DNA of 43,020 nt, from positions 1 to 43,020 of the forward strand of contig DASUHM010000090.1 in the NCBI GenBank assembly GCA_036273515.1, read 5' to 3'. Both the position numbers and the translations under genes were made by a program. The DNA comes from Gaiellales bacterium (GTDB taxonomy: Bacteria; Actinomycetota; Thermoleophilia; Gaiellales; JAICJC01). The notes under the pieces were generated by a model. It had not been told where the DNA came from. It did not search any database and worked only from the letters and a program-made list of their open reading frames with translations. Shown one piece after another: positions 1 to 7,716 of this stretch; position 1 is the stretch's first letter; each line of letters begins with the position of its first letter.

Positions 1-1
1 C

Positions 2-1054
2 GGCGGCCTGGTCGACGCGGCCGCCGCGATGGACCACGCCCAGCTCGACCAGGGCAGGCACGTCGTCCAGATCGCGTCCAAGTACATCGGCACGCCGTAC
101 GTGTGGGGCGGCGCGAGCCCCGGCGGCTTCGACTGCTCCGGGCTCGTCCAGTACTGCTACAAGCAGATCGGCATCAACCTGGACCGGACGACGTGGGATC
201 AGGTCAAGGAGGGCCACGCCGTCCAGTGGGGCCACTTCCAGCCAGGCGACCTGATCTTCTCGAACTTCGAGGGCCCCGGCGCGGGGGCGACTCACGTCGT
301 CATCTACGCCGGCCACGGCCAGGTGATTGCCGCGCCGCACACCGGCGGCCACGTCGAGTACGAGTCGGTCGACGTCTTCAAGCCCTACTTCATGGGCGCC
401 CGCCGAGTCGTCCCCGACGCGCCGGCCGGAATGGGCATGCCCGCGGTTGCCGCCCCCGGCGCCGAGTCGGCGGCCGGCCATGCCGGCGCGGGCGGGACGC
501 TCGGGATGAGCGCGGTCGCGAGCCACAACCCGGCTCCCTCGTCGGGCAACGCGGCCGGCGTGCATGCGACGATCGGCGGCGGCATGGCGGCCGCCGGCGC
601 AGCCCCTGCTCCCGGCGCGGGCGCGCTCGACGGCATCATCGGCGCCTACCCCGGCGACCACGCGTCGCGCAGCGCGGTCGCGGCCTGGATGGGCGACGCC
701 GCCCAGCGCGCGGGCCTGCCGCGCGAGCTGCCGGTGATGGCGGCGCTCGTCGAGTCGGGCCTGAAGAACGACAGGTACGGCGACCGCGACTCGCTCGGCT
801 TCTTCCAGATGCGAACGTCGATCTGGAACCACGGCAAGTACGCCGGCTTCTCGGACGATCCGCGCAAGCAGCTGCGCTGGTTCATCGACGAGGCCACCGC
901 ACTCAAGGCCGAGCGCATGCGCCAGGGCATCGCCGGCTTCGGCTCCGACCCGCACAAGTGGGGCGAGTGGATCGCCGACATCGAGCGGCCGGCGGCCCAG
1001 TACCGCTACCGCTACCAGCTGCAGCTCGACGCCGCGCGCCAGCTGCTGCGCTAG
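2..1054 (+). CDS. NlpC/P60 endopeptidase with C-terminal lysozyme-like domain (5' partial)
   Basis: Probable secreted or delivered peptidoglycan hydrolase. The reading frame is open back to the first bases of the window, so the gene very likely starts upstream; the first visible ATG is at 29. Numbered from that ATG, residues 10-125 form an NlpC/P60 domain with the catalytic cysteine in FDCSGL (Cys36) and the histidine in THVVIYAG. Residues 130-210 are an Ala/Gly/Pro-rich linker. The last 120 residues look like a transglycosylase/lysozyme fold, with a candidate catalytic Glu in ALVESGLKN and a downstream GFFQMR motif. The two domains would cut stem peptides and glycan strands respectively. No signal peptide is visible because the N-terminus is missing. 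Its stop overlaps the stop of the convergent kinase gene by four bases (CTAG). The link to a contractile particle is only suggested by the nearby PAAR-like gene. Confidence 0.85.
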   Translation, partial: GGLVDAAAAMDHAQLDQGRHVVQIASKYIGTPYVWGGASPGGFDCSGLVQYCYKQIGINLDRTTWDQVKEGHAVQWGHFQPGDLIFSNFEGPGAGATHVVIYAGHGQVIAAPHTGGHVEYESVDVFKPYFMGARRVVPDAPAGMGMPAVAAPGAESAAGHAGAGGTLGMSAVASHNPAPSSGNAAGVHATIGGGMAAAGAAPAPGAGALDGIIGAYPGDHASRSAVAAWMGDAAQRAGLPRELPVMAALVESGLKNDRYGDRDSLGFFQMRTSIWNHGKYAGFSDDPRKQLRWFIDEATALKAERMRQGIAGFGSDPHKWGEWIADIERPAAQYRYRYQLQLDAARQLLR

Positions 1055-3294
1055 CCCTTGATCACGTAGGGCTCGAGGCCCGCGGTCTTGCCGTCGGAGC
1101 CGCCCAGCGTCGTCAGCCAGAACGTGTTGTCGATGTCGACGAGCTTCGTGATGTAGCCGCCCGTCGCCGGCGCCTTGAAGGTGAACGGCGTCGTCGCCTT
1201 GCCCGGGTGGTCGACGTCGTAGCCGGTCAGCGTCGCCTCGCGGGCGCCGCTCGCCGGTGCGCTGTAGGAGATCGTCCACAGGATGTCGCCGACGAGGCCG
1301 ATGCGGATCGGCGGCGCCGAGATCCCCGCGACGGGCGTCTGCGTCTGCGGGTTCTTCGGGTCGACCCTGACGACGCCGCTCGTGCCGATGACGTAGACCG
1401 ACTTCGCGTCGCCGGTGATCCAGGCCGCGCCGGGCAGCGGCACGACCGTCGCGGTCGGGTCGGGGGTGGTGGTGTCGATGCGGGCCAGCTTGCCCTTCCC
1501 GTCGCTGGCCCAGACGAACCCGGCTTCGAGCTCGATCGAGTCGGGGGCGAAGCCGAGGCCCTTCACCTGGACGGGCGTCCCACCCGCTTCGGGCAGCTTG
1601 ACGACGCCCTTGTCCGTCGGCTGCCAGATCGTCCCGTTGGCGACGACGACGCGGGGCGCCACCGGCCTGCCCGGGTAGGCGATCGTGGCCGCGGCGGCCG
1701 TCGACCCCGGCACGAACTTGCGCACCTCGCCGCCGCCGTTCGGGAGCTTCGCGCTCACCCACAGCGCGTTGTCGCCGCCGGCCAGGTTGACGGCGCCCTT
1801 CCCGGCCTGGATGGGAGCGCCGTTGAGCCCGGCGCCGAGCTGGACGAGGGTGCGCGGCTTCTTGTGGTCGAGTGCCCACGCCTGCGTGCCGAGCGGCGCG
1901 ACGCTCTGCAGCGGGCCCGCCTGGAAACGCGACGCGTCGGCCTCGATCGTGGGCAGCGCGGCCGGCGTCGTGTTGCCCTTCTTCTTCGTCGACGCCGGCG
2001 GCGAGGTGTTCTTCGAGCTGCCGCCGGACTGCGTGAACAGGAAGGCGCCGACGGCGATCGCGACGATGAGGACGATGGCGCCGATCAGGATGAGCCGGTT
2101 GCGTCCGCCGCCACCCTGGCTGGGCCAGGCGAAGGTCTCGTTCGCGGCAGCGGCCGGCGGTGCGGCCGCGCCGCTCGCAGGTGGCGCGCTGGCCGGGGCG
2201 ACGGTCTGGGCCGGGTCGGCCGCGACGGGTGGCGGGGTCGGCGGGATCGGCTGGCCGGGGATCGTCGCCGCCGGCCCGACCGGCTGCGGCGGCGGTGGAG
2301 GCGGCGGTGGAGCCGCGGCGGGCGACTCGCCCAGGTAGGTCTCGTAGCCGCCGCCCGGGCCCTGCGGCGGCGGGGTCTGGCGCTCGAACGGCGCCGGCGT
2401 CAGGGGTCCGGCCGCGCGGTCGGTGCCGGAGACGAGCAGCCGCGCCTCGCGCCGCCACAGCGGGCCGAGCATGGCCACCGCGATCTCCTCGAGCTCGTAC
2501 CAGGCGTCGCGGGCCGTGCGGGTGCGCTGCTCGGGGTCCTTCACGAGCAGGTGGTCGATCCAGTCCGAGAAGCGGCGGTCGACGCGCGGGTCGACCGAGA
2601 CCGCCGAGGGGATCTCCTCGCTCACCTGCCGCATCAGCACTGCGACGGGCGTCGTCGAGTCGTGGAACGGCACCCGCGAGACCGTCATCTCATAGGCCGT
2701 GATCCCGAGCGAGTAGAGGTCGGTCCACGGCCCCACCTCGCCGGCCGTCGCCTGCTCCGGCGCCATGTAGGCGGGCGTGCCGACGGTCGTCCCCGTCATC
2801 GTGAGGTTGGGACCGCCAGCGTCGGTCAGCGCCTTGGCGATGCCGAAGTCGGCGATCTTCACCTCGCCGTCGGCCGTGACCATGAGATTCTCGGGCTTGA
2901 TGTCGCGGTGGACGATCTCGCGCCGCTCCGCCTGGGCCAGCCCCGCCAGCGCGCCCTCGAGCACGCCGATCGTCTGGGCGAGCGTGGTGCGGCCGACGAA
3001 CGGGCGCAGCGACCCGCGCTCGACGTACTCCATCGCGATGTAGGGCGTGCCGCTCTCGTTCAGGTACTCGTAGACGGTGACGATGTTCGGGTGGCTCATC
3101 GAGCCGGCCACGCGCGACTCGCGCACGAACCGCTCCGCGAACGCCGGGTCGGCGGCGTGGAACGAGCTCAGCTCCTTCAGCGCGACGTCGCGGTCGAGGT
3201 CGATCTGGCGGGCCAGGTACACGGCCGCCATGCCGCCGCGGCCGATCTCGCGCACGATCCGGTAGCGCCCGACCTGGCGCTCGGTCTCAGTCAC
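1051..3294 (-). CDS. transmembrane Ser/Thr protein kinase with C-terminal beta-propeller-like sensor
   Basis: Hanks-type kinase of 747 residues. The N-terminal catalytic domain (about 10-270) has the glycine loop IGRGGMAAVY, Lys40 in VALKEL, HRDIKPEN, the DFG motif in IADFGIAKAL and YMAPEQ, so it should be active. A Pro/Ala-rich linker with a run of prolines follows (about 290-390), then one membrane segment near 398-420 (LILIGAIVLIVAIAVGAFLF). The roughly 300-residue outer part contains repeated W/V-rich strands (WALDHK, LWVSAK, IWQPT, VWASD) suggesting a beta-propeller; no PASTA repeat is present. It starts with GTG preceded by GGGAG. It lies 18 bases downstream of the PAAR-like gene on the same strand, so the two are probably co-transcribed. 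The ligand of the outer domain cannot be told from sequence. Confidence 0.9.
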   Translation of the reverse strand: MTETERQVGRYRIVREIGRGGMAAVYLARQIDLDRDVALKELSSFHAADPAFAERFVRESRVAGSMSHPNIVTVYEYLNESGTPYIAMEYVERGSLRPFVGRTTLAQTIGVLEGALAGLAQAERREIVHRDIKPENLMVTADGEVKIADFGIAKALTDAGGPNLTMTGTTVGTPAYMAPEQATAGEVGPWTDLYSLGITAYEMTVSRVPFHDSTTPVAVLMRQVSEEIPSAVSVDPRVDRRFSDWIDHLLVKDPEQRTRTARDAWYELEEIAVAMLGPLWRREARLLVSGTDRAAGPLTPAPFERQTPPPQGPGGGYETYLGESPAAAPPPPPPPPQPVGPAATIPGQPIPPTPPPVAADPAQTVAPASAPPASGAAAPPAAAANETFAWPSQGGGGRNRLILIGAIVLIVAIAVGAFLFTQSGGSSKNTSPPASTKKKGNTTPAALPTIEADASRFQAGPLQSVAPLGTQAWALDHKKPRTLVQLGAGLNGAPIQAGKGAVNLAGGDNALWVSAKLPNGGGEVRKFVPGSTAAAATIAYPGRPVAPRVVVANGTIWQPTDKGVVKLPEAGGTPVQVKGLGFAPDSIELEAGFVWASDGKGKLARIDTTTPDPTATVVPLPGAAWITGDAKSVYVIGTSGVVRVDPKNPQTQTPVAGISAPPIRIGLVGDILWTISYSAPASGAREATLTGYDVDHPGKATTPFTFKAPATGGYITKLVDIDNTFWLTTLGGSDGKTAGLEPYVIKG

Positions 3295-3312
3295 GTCTCC
3301 CGCCCGGTCTCG

Positions 3313-3651
3313 TCACGAGGCCTGAACGGTCGGCGCGCCCGGGGCCACCACCGATATGGTGCCGGGCGGCACGCCGTCGGTGATCCCCGAGAGCGTGGAC
3401 ACGTGCGCGGGCAGCCCGCCGACGAGGACGGTCGGCGCGGACCCGCCGGGCAGCGTCGAGACGACCGTCGTGCACGGCTTGCTGGAGATGGTCGGCGGCT
3501 GGGCGCAGCCGACGATCGGCGCGCCGATCAGGTCGGTCTCGCGCAGAACGGCGCCCCCGCTCGCCGTGACGACGCCCTGCTTCGGCGTCAGGACCACGGT
3601 CCCGCCGTGGATGCACATGATCGTGTCGTTGGTCGTCACGATGGGCGGCAA
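3313..3651 (-). CDS. PAAR-like (DUF4280-like) small protein
   Basis: A 112-residue glycine- and proline-rich protein with short beta-repeat character: IMCIHGGTVVLTP near the start, later CAQPPTISSKPCTTV, then VLVGGLPAHVSTLSG. This pattern of Cys, His and repeated GG turns matches PAAR/DUF4280-like proteins, which fold as small spike tips on VgrG-like trimers in type VI secretion and extracellular contractile injection particles. No sheath, tube or baseplate gene is visible, so the rest of such a system, if present, would lie left of position 1 or elsewhere. It is the first gene of a probable two-gene unit with the kinase and is divergent from the response regulator, with 95 bases between them. 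The family call rests on remembered pattern rather than a search. Confidence 0.6.
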   Translation of the reverse strand: MPPIVTTNDTIMCIHGGTVVLTPKQGVVTASGGAVLRETDLIGAPIVGCAQPPTISSKPCTTVVSTLPGGSAPTVLVGGLPAHVSTLSGITDGVPPGTISVVAPGAPTVQAS

Positions 3652-3746
3652 TTGGAACCCTCCAGAGCGATCACGGCAGAGCCGCGTGGACTTCCGTACT
3701 ATCTCGCGTGCGATGCTCCTTTCGCAAACGGTGCAGTGGGGGCCCG

Positions 3747-4385
3747 GTGCGCGTCTACATCATCGATCCACATCCGATCTATCGGCGAGGGCTCGTCGCC
3801 TGCCTGGTCGCGGTCGATGAGGTGGACGAGGTGTGGGAGGCCGACGGGCCACGCGCCGCCGAGCTCGACGAGAACCTCGAGCAGGCCGACGTGCTCGTCC
3901 TCGACGGCGACGCCGAGGGCAGCTGCGAGCTCGTCCGCAAGCTGCGTCCGCACGGCCGCCCGCGCGTGCTGATCTGCGCCGAGTCGCTCGAGGAGCCGCG
4001 CCTGCTCGACTCCGTCCAGGCGGGCGCATGCGGCTACCTGACCAAGGACACGCTGACGCCGGAGACGCTCGCGGCCGGCGTGCGGGCGGTGCACTCCGGC
4101 GCCGGGGTGCTTCCGCCAGACCTCCTCGGCACGCTCCTGCGCACGCTGGCCGAGGTCTCGCGCGACGTGCTCGAGCCGCGCGGGCTCTCGCTCACGTCGC
4201 TCACGACCCGCGAGCGAAACGTGCTGCGGCTCGTCGCCGAGGGCCTGCCGACGCGCGAGGTGGCCCAGCAGCTGAGCTACAGCGAGCGGACGATCAAGGC
4301 CGTGATGCACGACGTGACGACGAAGCTGCACGCGAAGAGCCGCTCCCAGGCCGTCGCCCTGGCCGTCCGGGAAGGTCTCATCTAG
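3747..4385 (+). CDS. NarL/LuxR-type response regulator
   Basis: Two-domain DNA-binding response regulator of 212 residues. I choose GTG at 3747 because GTGGGGG lies just upstream and because the usual receiver N-terminus starts there (MRVYIIDPHPIYRRG); an ATG at 3708 in the same frame would add 13 atypical residues. The receiver has the phosphoacceptor Asp53 (VLVLDGD) and the conserved Lys100 (GYLTKDT). The acidic pair usually found near residue 7 is reduced to one Asp followed by Pro, so phosphorylation may be altered. The C-terminal HTH runs LTTRERNVLRLVAEGL...SYSERTIKAVMHDVTTKL and ends at the normal family length. No histidine kinase is adjacent, so the partner is unknown; the divergent Ser/Thr kinase is only a neighbour. 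Confidence 0.88.
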   Translation: MRVYIIDPHPIYRRGLVACLVAVDEVDEVWEADGPRAAELDENLEQADVLVLDGDAEGSCELVRKLRPHGRPRVLICAESLEEPRLLDSVQAGACGYLTKDTLTPETLAAGVRAVHSGAGVLPPDLLGTLLRTLAEVSRDVLEPRGLSLTSLTTRERNVLRLVAEGLPTREVAQQLSYSERTIKAVMHDVTTKLHAKSRSQAVALAVREGLI

Positions 4386-4625
4386 TCCTCGGGCGCCGCT
4401 CCCACCGGCGGCGGCTGGATCACCCAGTCCCACGGCATCCCGCTGACCGACCAGTTCGTCGACGTCGCCGGCATCCGGTTCATGGGCAGGAACGACGGCA
4501 CGAAGCCGCACAGCTCCCTGGCGATCATCGACGCGGCCGACACCAGCGGCAAGCTGATGACGAACACGCCCTCGACGGGGGTGACCGGGGCGGCGACGGC
4601 GACCATCAAGACATTGGCGTCGTAG
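4386..4625. other. 259-base gap holding two overlapping unassigned coding-like frames
   Basis: Between the response regulator stop and the dehydrogenase start, two frames look coding. On the plus strand, the frame continuing after the TAG stop stays open for 79 codons to TAG 4623-4625 with nearly all third positions G or C; it contains GWITQSHGIPL and AIIDAADTSGKL, but its first ATG is only at 4482. On the minus strand, the opposite frame with aligned third positions gives 75 residues, starting TTG/ATG at 4609/4606 and ending at 4382 in a CTAG overlap with the regulator stop. Because the wobble positions coincide, codon bias cannot decide between them. Neither product is recognised. It may be a decayed gene, a small minus-strand gene, or a read-through extension. 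Confidence 0.35.
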
Positions 4626-4644
4626 CTCCTGCGAACATACGCCG

Positions 4645-5700
4645 ATGGCGCACCGCATCGCGGTCATCGGCGGCGACGGCGTCGGCCCGGAGGTGGTCGC
4701 GCAGGGCATCCGCGTGCTCGAGGCGGCCCATCCGGGCGGCTTCGAGTGGACGCACCTGCCCTGGGGCAGCGACCACCACGCCCGCACGGGCGCGCTCATG
4801 CCGGACGACGGCCTGTGCGCGCTGGCCGGGCACGACGCGATCTACCTCGGCGCCGTCGGCTCGCCGGCCGTCCCGGACCACATCACGCTGTGGGGGCTGC
4901 TGCTGCCGATCCGGCAGCGCTTCGACCTCTACCTGAACATCCGCCCGATCCGGCTCCTGCCCGGCGTGGCGACGCCGCTGGCAGGGCGCCGCCCCGCCGA
5001 CGTCGACATGGTCTGCGTGCGGGAGAACACCGAGGGCGAGTACGCCGGCGCGGGCGGCCGCGTGCACGTCGGCATGGGCCACGAGGTCGGCCTGCAGGTG
5101 GACGTCTTCACCCGCCACGGCGTCGAGCGCGTCGTCCGCCACGCCTTCGGCTTGGCCCGCGGCCGGCGCCGCCGGCTGGCGAGCATCACGAAGTCGAACG
5201 CGAGCCCGCACCACTTCGTCATGTGGGACGAGATCGTGGACGTCGTCCACGCCGACTTCCCCGACGTCGAGCTCGACCGGCTGCTGGTCGACGCGGCCTG
5301 CGCGTACATGGTCAGCCAGCCGGCCCGCTTCGACGTCATGGTCGCCTCCAACCTGTTCGGCGACGTGATCACCGACATCGGCGCCGCCATCCAGGGTGGC
5401 ATGGGCCTGGCCGCGAGCGCGAACATCGCTCCCGACGGCGCCGGCCCCGGCCTCTTCGAGCCGGTGCACGGCTCCGCGCCGGACATCGCCGGGCAGGGCA
5501 TCGCGAATCCGATCGGCGCGGTCTGGGCCGGGGCGATGATGCTCGACCACCTCGGCGAGGCGGACGCCGCTGCCAGAGTCATGGCCGCGATCGAGTCGGT
5601 GCTCGGCGGCGACGGCCCGCGCACGCCCGACCTGGGCGGGAGGGCCTCGACGTCCGAGGTCGGCGACGAGCTCGTGCGCGCTGTGCGCGTTTCTCAGTAG
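4645..5700 (+). CDS. tartrate/D-malate dehydrogenase (isopropylmalate dehydrogenase family)
   Basis: NAD-dependent beta-decarboxylating dehydrogenase of 351 residues, the usual length. It starts IAVIGGDGVGPEVV, has the substrate segment RENTEGEYAG, the NLFGDVITDIGAAIQGG metal and substrate block, and the NAD-binding stretch EPVHGSAPDIAGQGIANP. The segment PDHITLWGLLLPIRQRFDLY is characteristic of tartrate dehydrogenase/decarboxylase and D-malate dehydrogenases rather than LeuB or Icd, so the likely reaction is oxidation, with or without decarboxylation, of tartrate or D-malate in the cytoplasm. No leu genes are nearby. It has no clear ribosome binding site upstream. Its stop overlaps the convergent DUF1932 dehydrogenase gene by seven bases (TCAGTAG). 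Substrate choice within the family is uncertain. Confidence 0.82.
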   Translation: MAHRIAVIGGDGVGPEVVAQGIRVLEAAHPGGFEWTHLPWGSDHHARTGALMPDDGLCALAGHDAIYLGAVGSPAVPDHITLWGLLLPIRQRFDLYLNIRPIRLLPGVATPLAGRRPADVDMVCVRENTEGEYAGAGGRVHVGMGHEVGLQVDVFTRHGVERVVRHAFGLARGRRRRLASITKSNASPHHFVMWDEIVDVVHADFPDVELDRLLVDAACAYMVSQPARFDVMVASNLFGDVITDIGAAIQGGMGLAASANIAPDGAGPGLFEPVHGSAPDIAGQGIANPIGAVWAGAMMLDHLGEADAAARVMAAIESVLGGDGPRTPDLGGRASTSEVGDELVRAVRVSQ

Positions 5701-6461
5701 CGGCGGTAGATCTCGGCGGCCGCCCGGTGGAAGCCGTCGGGCTGCCCCGCTGCCGCGAAGGTGGCGGCGATCTCCTCCATCTCGGCCACCCAGCGCCAGC
5801 CCTTCGCGCCGGCCGAGCGCAGCGCCCGCGCGTGCTCTTCCGCGAGGCCCGGGAGCGAGCGCGCCCATTCCGCGGCGAGCGGGTCCTCGACGCCCTCGGC
5901 CCGGGCGGTCTCGCGGACGGCGAGCACGAGGGCGGCGGTGCCCTTCGTCCACGCGGCATAGGCCATCTTCACCGCCGAGGCGTCGCCGATGCGGTCGGAG
6001 ACGACCGGCGCCTCGAGCGCCGTTCCGGCGAAGAGCGCCGCAACCGCGCTCGCGGATGGGCCGGACAGGTGGAGCCGGGTCGTCCCCGGCTCCCGCGGCG
6101 GCGAGCCGACGATGCCGCCGTCCACGAACGTCGCTCCGGCCGTCTCGACCGCCGCCCCGATCGCCCGCGCCGTCTGCGGCGACACCGCGTTCGCGTCGAC
6201 GTAGATGCCGGCGAACCCGCGCATCGTCGCGGCGATCTCGGCCGCCGCGCCCGGCGGGCACACCGAGATGACGACGTCGCATGCCGCCGCCAGCGCCTCG
6301 GCCGAGCCGACGTCGCGCAGCCCGGCGTCGCCCGCCCTGGCTTCGGTCGCGTCGCTCCGCCCGTCCGACGCCCAGACCACGTCGTGGCCGCGCGAGCGAA
6401 GCGCCTTCGCCACGGCTGCGCCCATCTCGCCCGGGTGCAGGACGCCGATTGTCGTCGCCAT
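5694..6461 (-). CDS. NAD(P)-dependent oxidoreductase of the 3-hydroxyisobutyrate dehydrogenase superfamily with DUF1932
   Basis: A 255-residue two-domain protein. The Rossmann half begins IGVLHPGEMGAAVAKAL, where the usual GLGxMG nucleotide loop reads HPGEMG, and continues through DVVISVCPPG and IYVDANAVSP. The second half contains FVDGGIVGSPPREPGTTRL and KMAYAAWTKGTAALVLAV, the latter typical of DUF1932, which sits C-terminally in 6-phosphogluconate/hydroxyisobutyrate dehydrogenase relatives. The lysine in VKMAYAAWTKG is at the catalytic position. The start is ATG 6461, with no strong Shine-Dalgarno sequence. It is divergent from the MFS gene, with 27 bases between them. The substrate is not known. 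Confidence 0.8.
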   Translation of the reverse strand: MATTIGVLHPGEMGAAVAKALRSRGHDVVWASDGRSDATEARAGDAGLRDVGSAEALAAACDVVISVCPPGAAAEIAATMRGFAGIYVDANAVSPQTARAIGAAVETAGATFVDGGIVGSPPREPGTTRLHLSGPSASAVAALFAGTALEAPVVSDRIGDASAVKMAYAAWTKGTAALVLAVRETARAEGVEDPLAAEWARSLPGLAEEHARALRSAGAKGWRWVAEMEEIAATFAAAGQPDGFHRAAAEIYRRY

Positions 6462-6478
6462 CGTGACAATCGTAGAAT
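6449..6478 (+). promoter_or_regulatory. candidate promoter for the MFS gene
   Basis: TTGTCG at 6449-6454 and TAGAAT at 6473-6478 are separated by 18 bases and match sigma-70-type boxes at four and five of six positions. The predicted start of transcription falls a few bases before GTG 6489, so the leader would be almost absent. The site overlaps the first codons of the divergent dehydrogenase. Confidence 0.35.
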
Positions 6479-6488
6479 CAGCGGCCTC

Positions 6489-7679
6489 GTGCTGGTGGCG
6501 CACCGCAGGCGTGACCTCCCCGTCCTGGCCGCAGCGATCGGCGTCTCCGCGCTGGGCGACTGGCTTGCGCTCCTCCCGCTCAACCTGCAGCTGCGCTCGA
6601 TGGGCGGCTCGGGCCTGACCGTGGCGGCGCTCTTCATCGCGGTGTGGTCGCCGGCCGCGCTGCTCGCGGCCCCCGCCGGCGCGCTGGCAGACCGGGTCGA
6701 CCGCCGCCGCCTGCTCGTGGCCGCGTCGCTGGCCGAGGCGGCCGTGGCCGTCGCGCTCGCGTTCGCGGGCTCCGCGGCGACGATCCTGCCGCTGGCGGCG
6801 CTGCTCGGGACGTTCAGCGCCGTGGCCACCCCGGCGGAGTTCTCGCTCGTGCCCGCCATCGTCGACCCCGAGGGGATCCGGTGGGCGAACGGCTGGGTCG
6901 AGACGGCCCGCTACGCCGGCTTCATCGGCGGCCCGGCGCTCGGCGGCATCGTGGCCGCAGCCGGCGGCGTGAAGGCGGCGCTCCTGATCGACGCGGCCAC
7001 GTTCGCGGCCGTCGCGCTCGCGGCCTTCTCGCTGCGCCCGCGGCCGGTCGAGCGCGACGCGGCCGCGCCGAAGGGCCGCATGCGAGACGGCATCACCTAC
7101 CTCTTCGCCGACCGGGGGCTCGCGCTCGTGATGGCCGCGGCGTTCGCGTCGCTCCTCTTCATGACGGCCTCGGCGCCGGCGGAGGTGTTCTTCGCGAAGG
7201 ACGTCCTGCATACGGGCGATGCCGGCTTCGGGATCTGGCTGACGGCGTGGCCGCTCGGGATGGCGATCGGCGCCGCCCTGCTCGGCCGGCGCATGCGCGG
7301 CGACCTGGCCGCGGCGGTGCTCGGGGCGATCATGCTCCAGGGCCTGGGCCTGGCGGGCCCTGCGATCGTCGTCACGCTCGCCTTCTCGATCGCCTCGTTC
7401 TTCGTCGGCGGGCTCGCGCACGGCGCCAAGAACGTCGCCGTGCGCACGTTGCTCCACGAACGCGTGCCGACCCACCTGCACGGCCGCGCCTACGCCGCCT
7501 ACAACGGCCTGCGCAACTCGGCGGAGCTGATCGCGATGCTGCTCGGCGGCGTGCTCGTGACCGCCGTCGGATCGCGGGCGACCCTGCTCGTCGCCGGCGC
7601 CGTGCCCGCGCTCGTCGGGGCGGGGTGCCTGGTCGCCTACCTGCGCGTCAGGGCCAGGCCGGCGCCGGCCGAGACCTGA
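6489..7679 (+). CDS. MFS transporter (exporter-like)
   Basis: About 396 residues with some 11-12 hydrophobic segments, starting with DLPVLAAAIGVSALGDWLALLPLNLQL. The motif ALADRVDRRRLLVAASL matches the cytoplasmic loop 2-3 signature GxxADRxxRR of the major facilitator superfamily, and the overall layout resembles the MFS_3/EntS-like exporters common in actinobacteria. The start is taken as GTG 6489; GTG 6495 is an alternative in the same frame. It is divergent from the DUF1932 dehydrogenase and lies 37 bases before the HD-GYP gene. The cargo cannot be predicted. Confidence 0.8.
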   Translation: MLVAHRRRDLPVLAAAIGVSALGDWLALLPLNLQLRSMGGSGLTVAALFIAVWSPAALLAAPAGALADRVDRRRLLVAASLAEAAVAVALAFAGSAATILPLAALLGTFSAVATPAEFSLVPAIVDPEGIRWANGWVETARYAGFIGGPALGGIVAAAGGVKAALLIDAATFAAVALAAFSLRPRPVERDAAAPKGRMRDGITYLFADRGLALVMAAAFASLLFMTASAPAEVFFAKDVLHTGDAGFGIWLTAWPLGMAIGAALLGRRMRGDLAAAVLGAIMLQGLGLAGPAIVVTLAFSIASFFVGGLAHGAKNVAVRTLLHERVPTHLHGRAYAAYNGLRNSAELIAMLLGGVLVTAVGSRATLLVAGAVPALVGAGCLVAYLRVRARPAPAET

Positions 7680-7704
7680 GCATGCATCGCCCCCGCGCCG
7701 TGCC

Positions 7705-7710
7705 GATAAC
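7705..7710 (+). promoter_or_regulatory. candidate -10 box GATAAC for a leaderless HD-GYP transcript
   Basis: GATAAC is followed by six bases and then ATG 7717, putting the expected transcript start at or next to the start codon. The same arrangement (GATAACC, then ATG) occurs at 9652-9664. No ribosome binding site is seen. The -35 region here is poor. Confidence 0.3.
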
Positions 7711-7716
7711 CGGGGC

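Noticed and set aside
103-3972. A 1289-codon open frame on the plus strand across the lysin and kinase genes
   Set aside because: Its translation is an Arg/Gly/Ala-rich antisense or shifted shadow of clear genes (NlpC/P60 hydrolase, kinase, PAAR-like protein) with no domain of its own.
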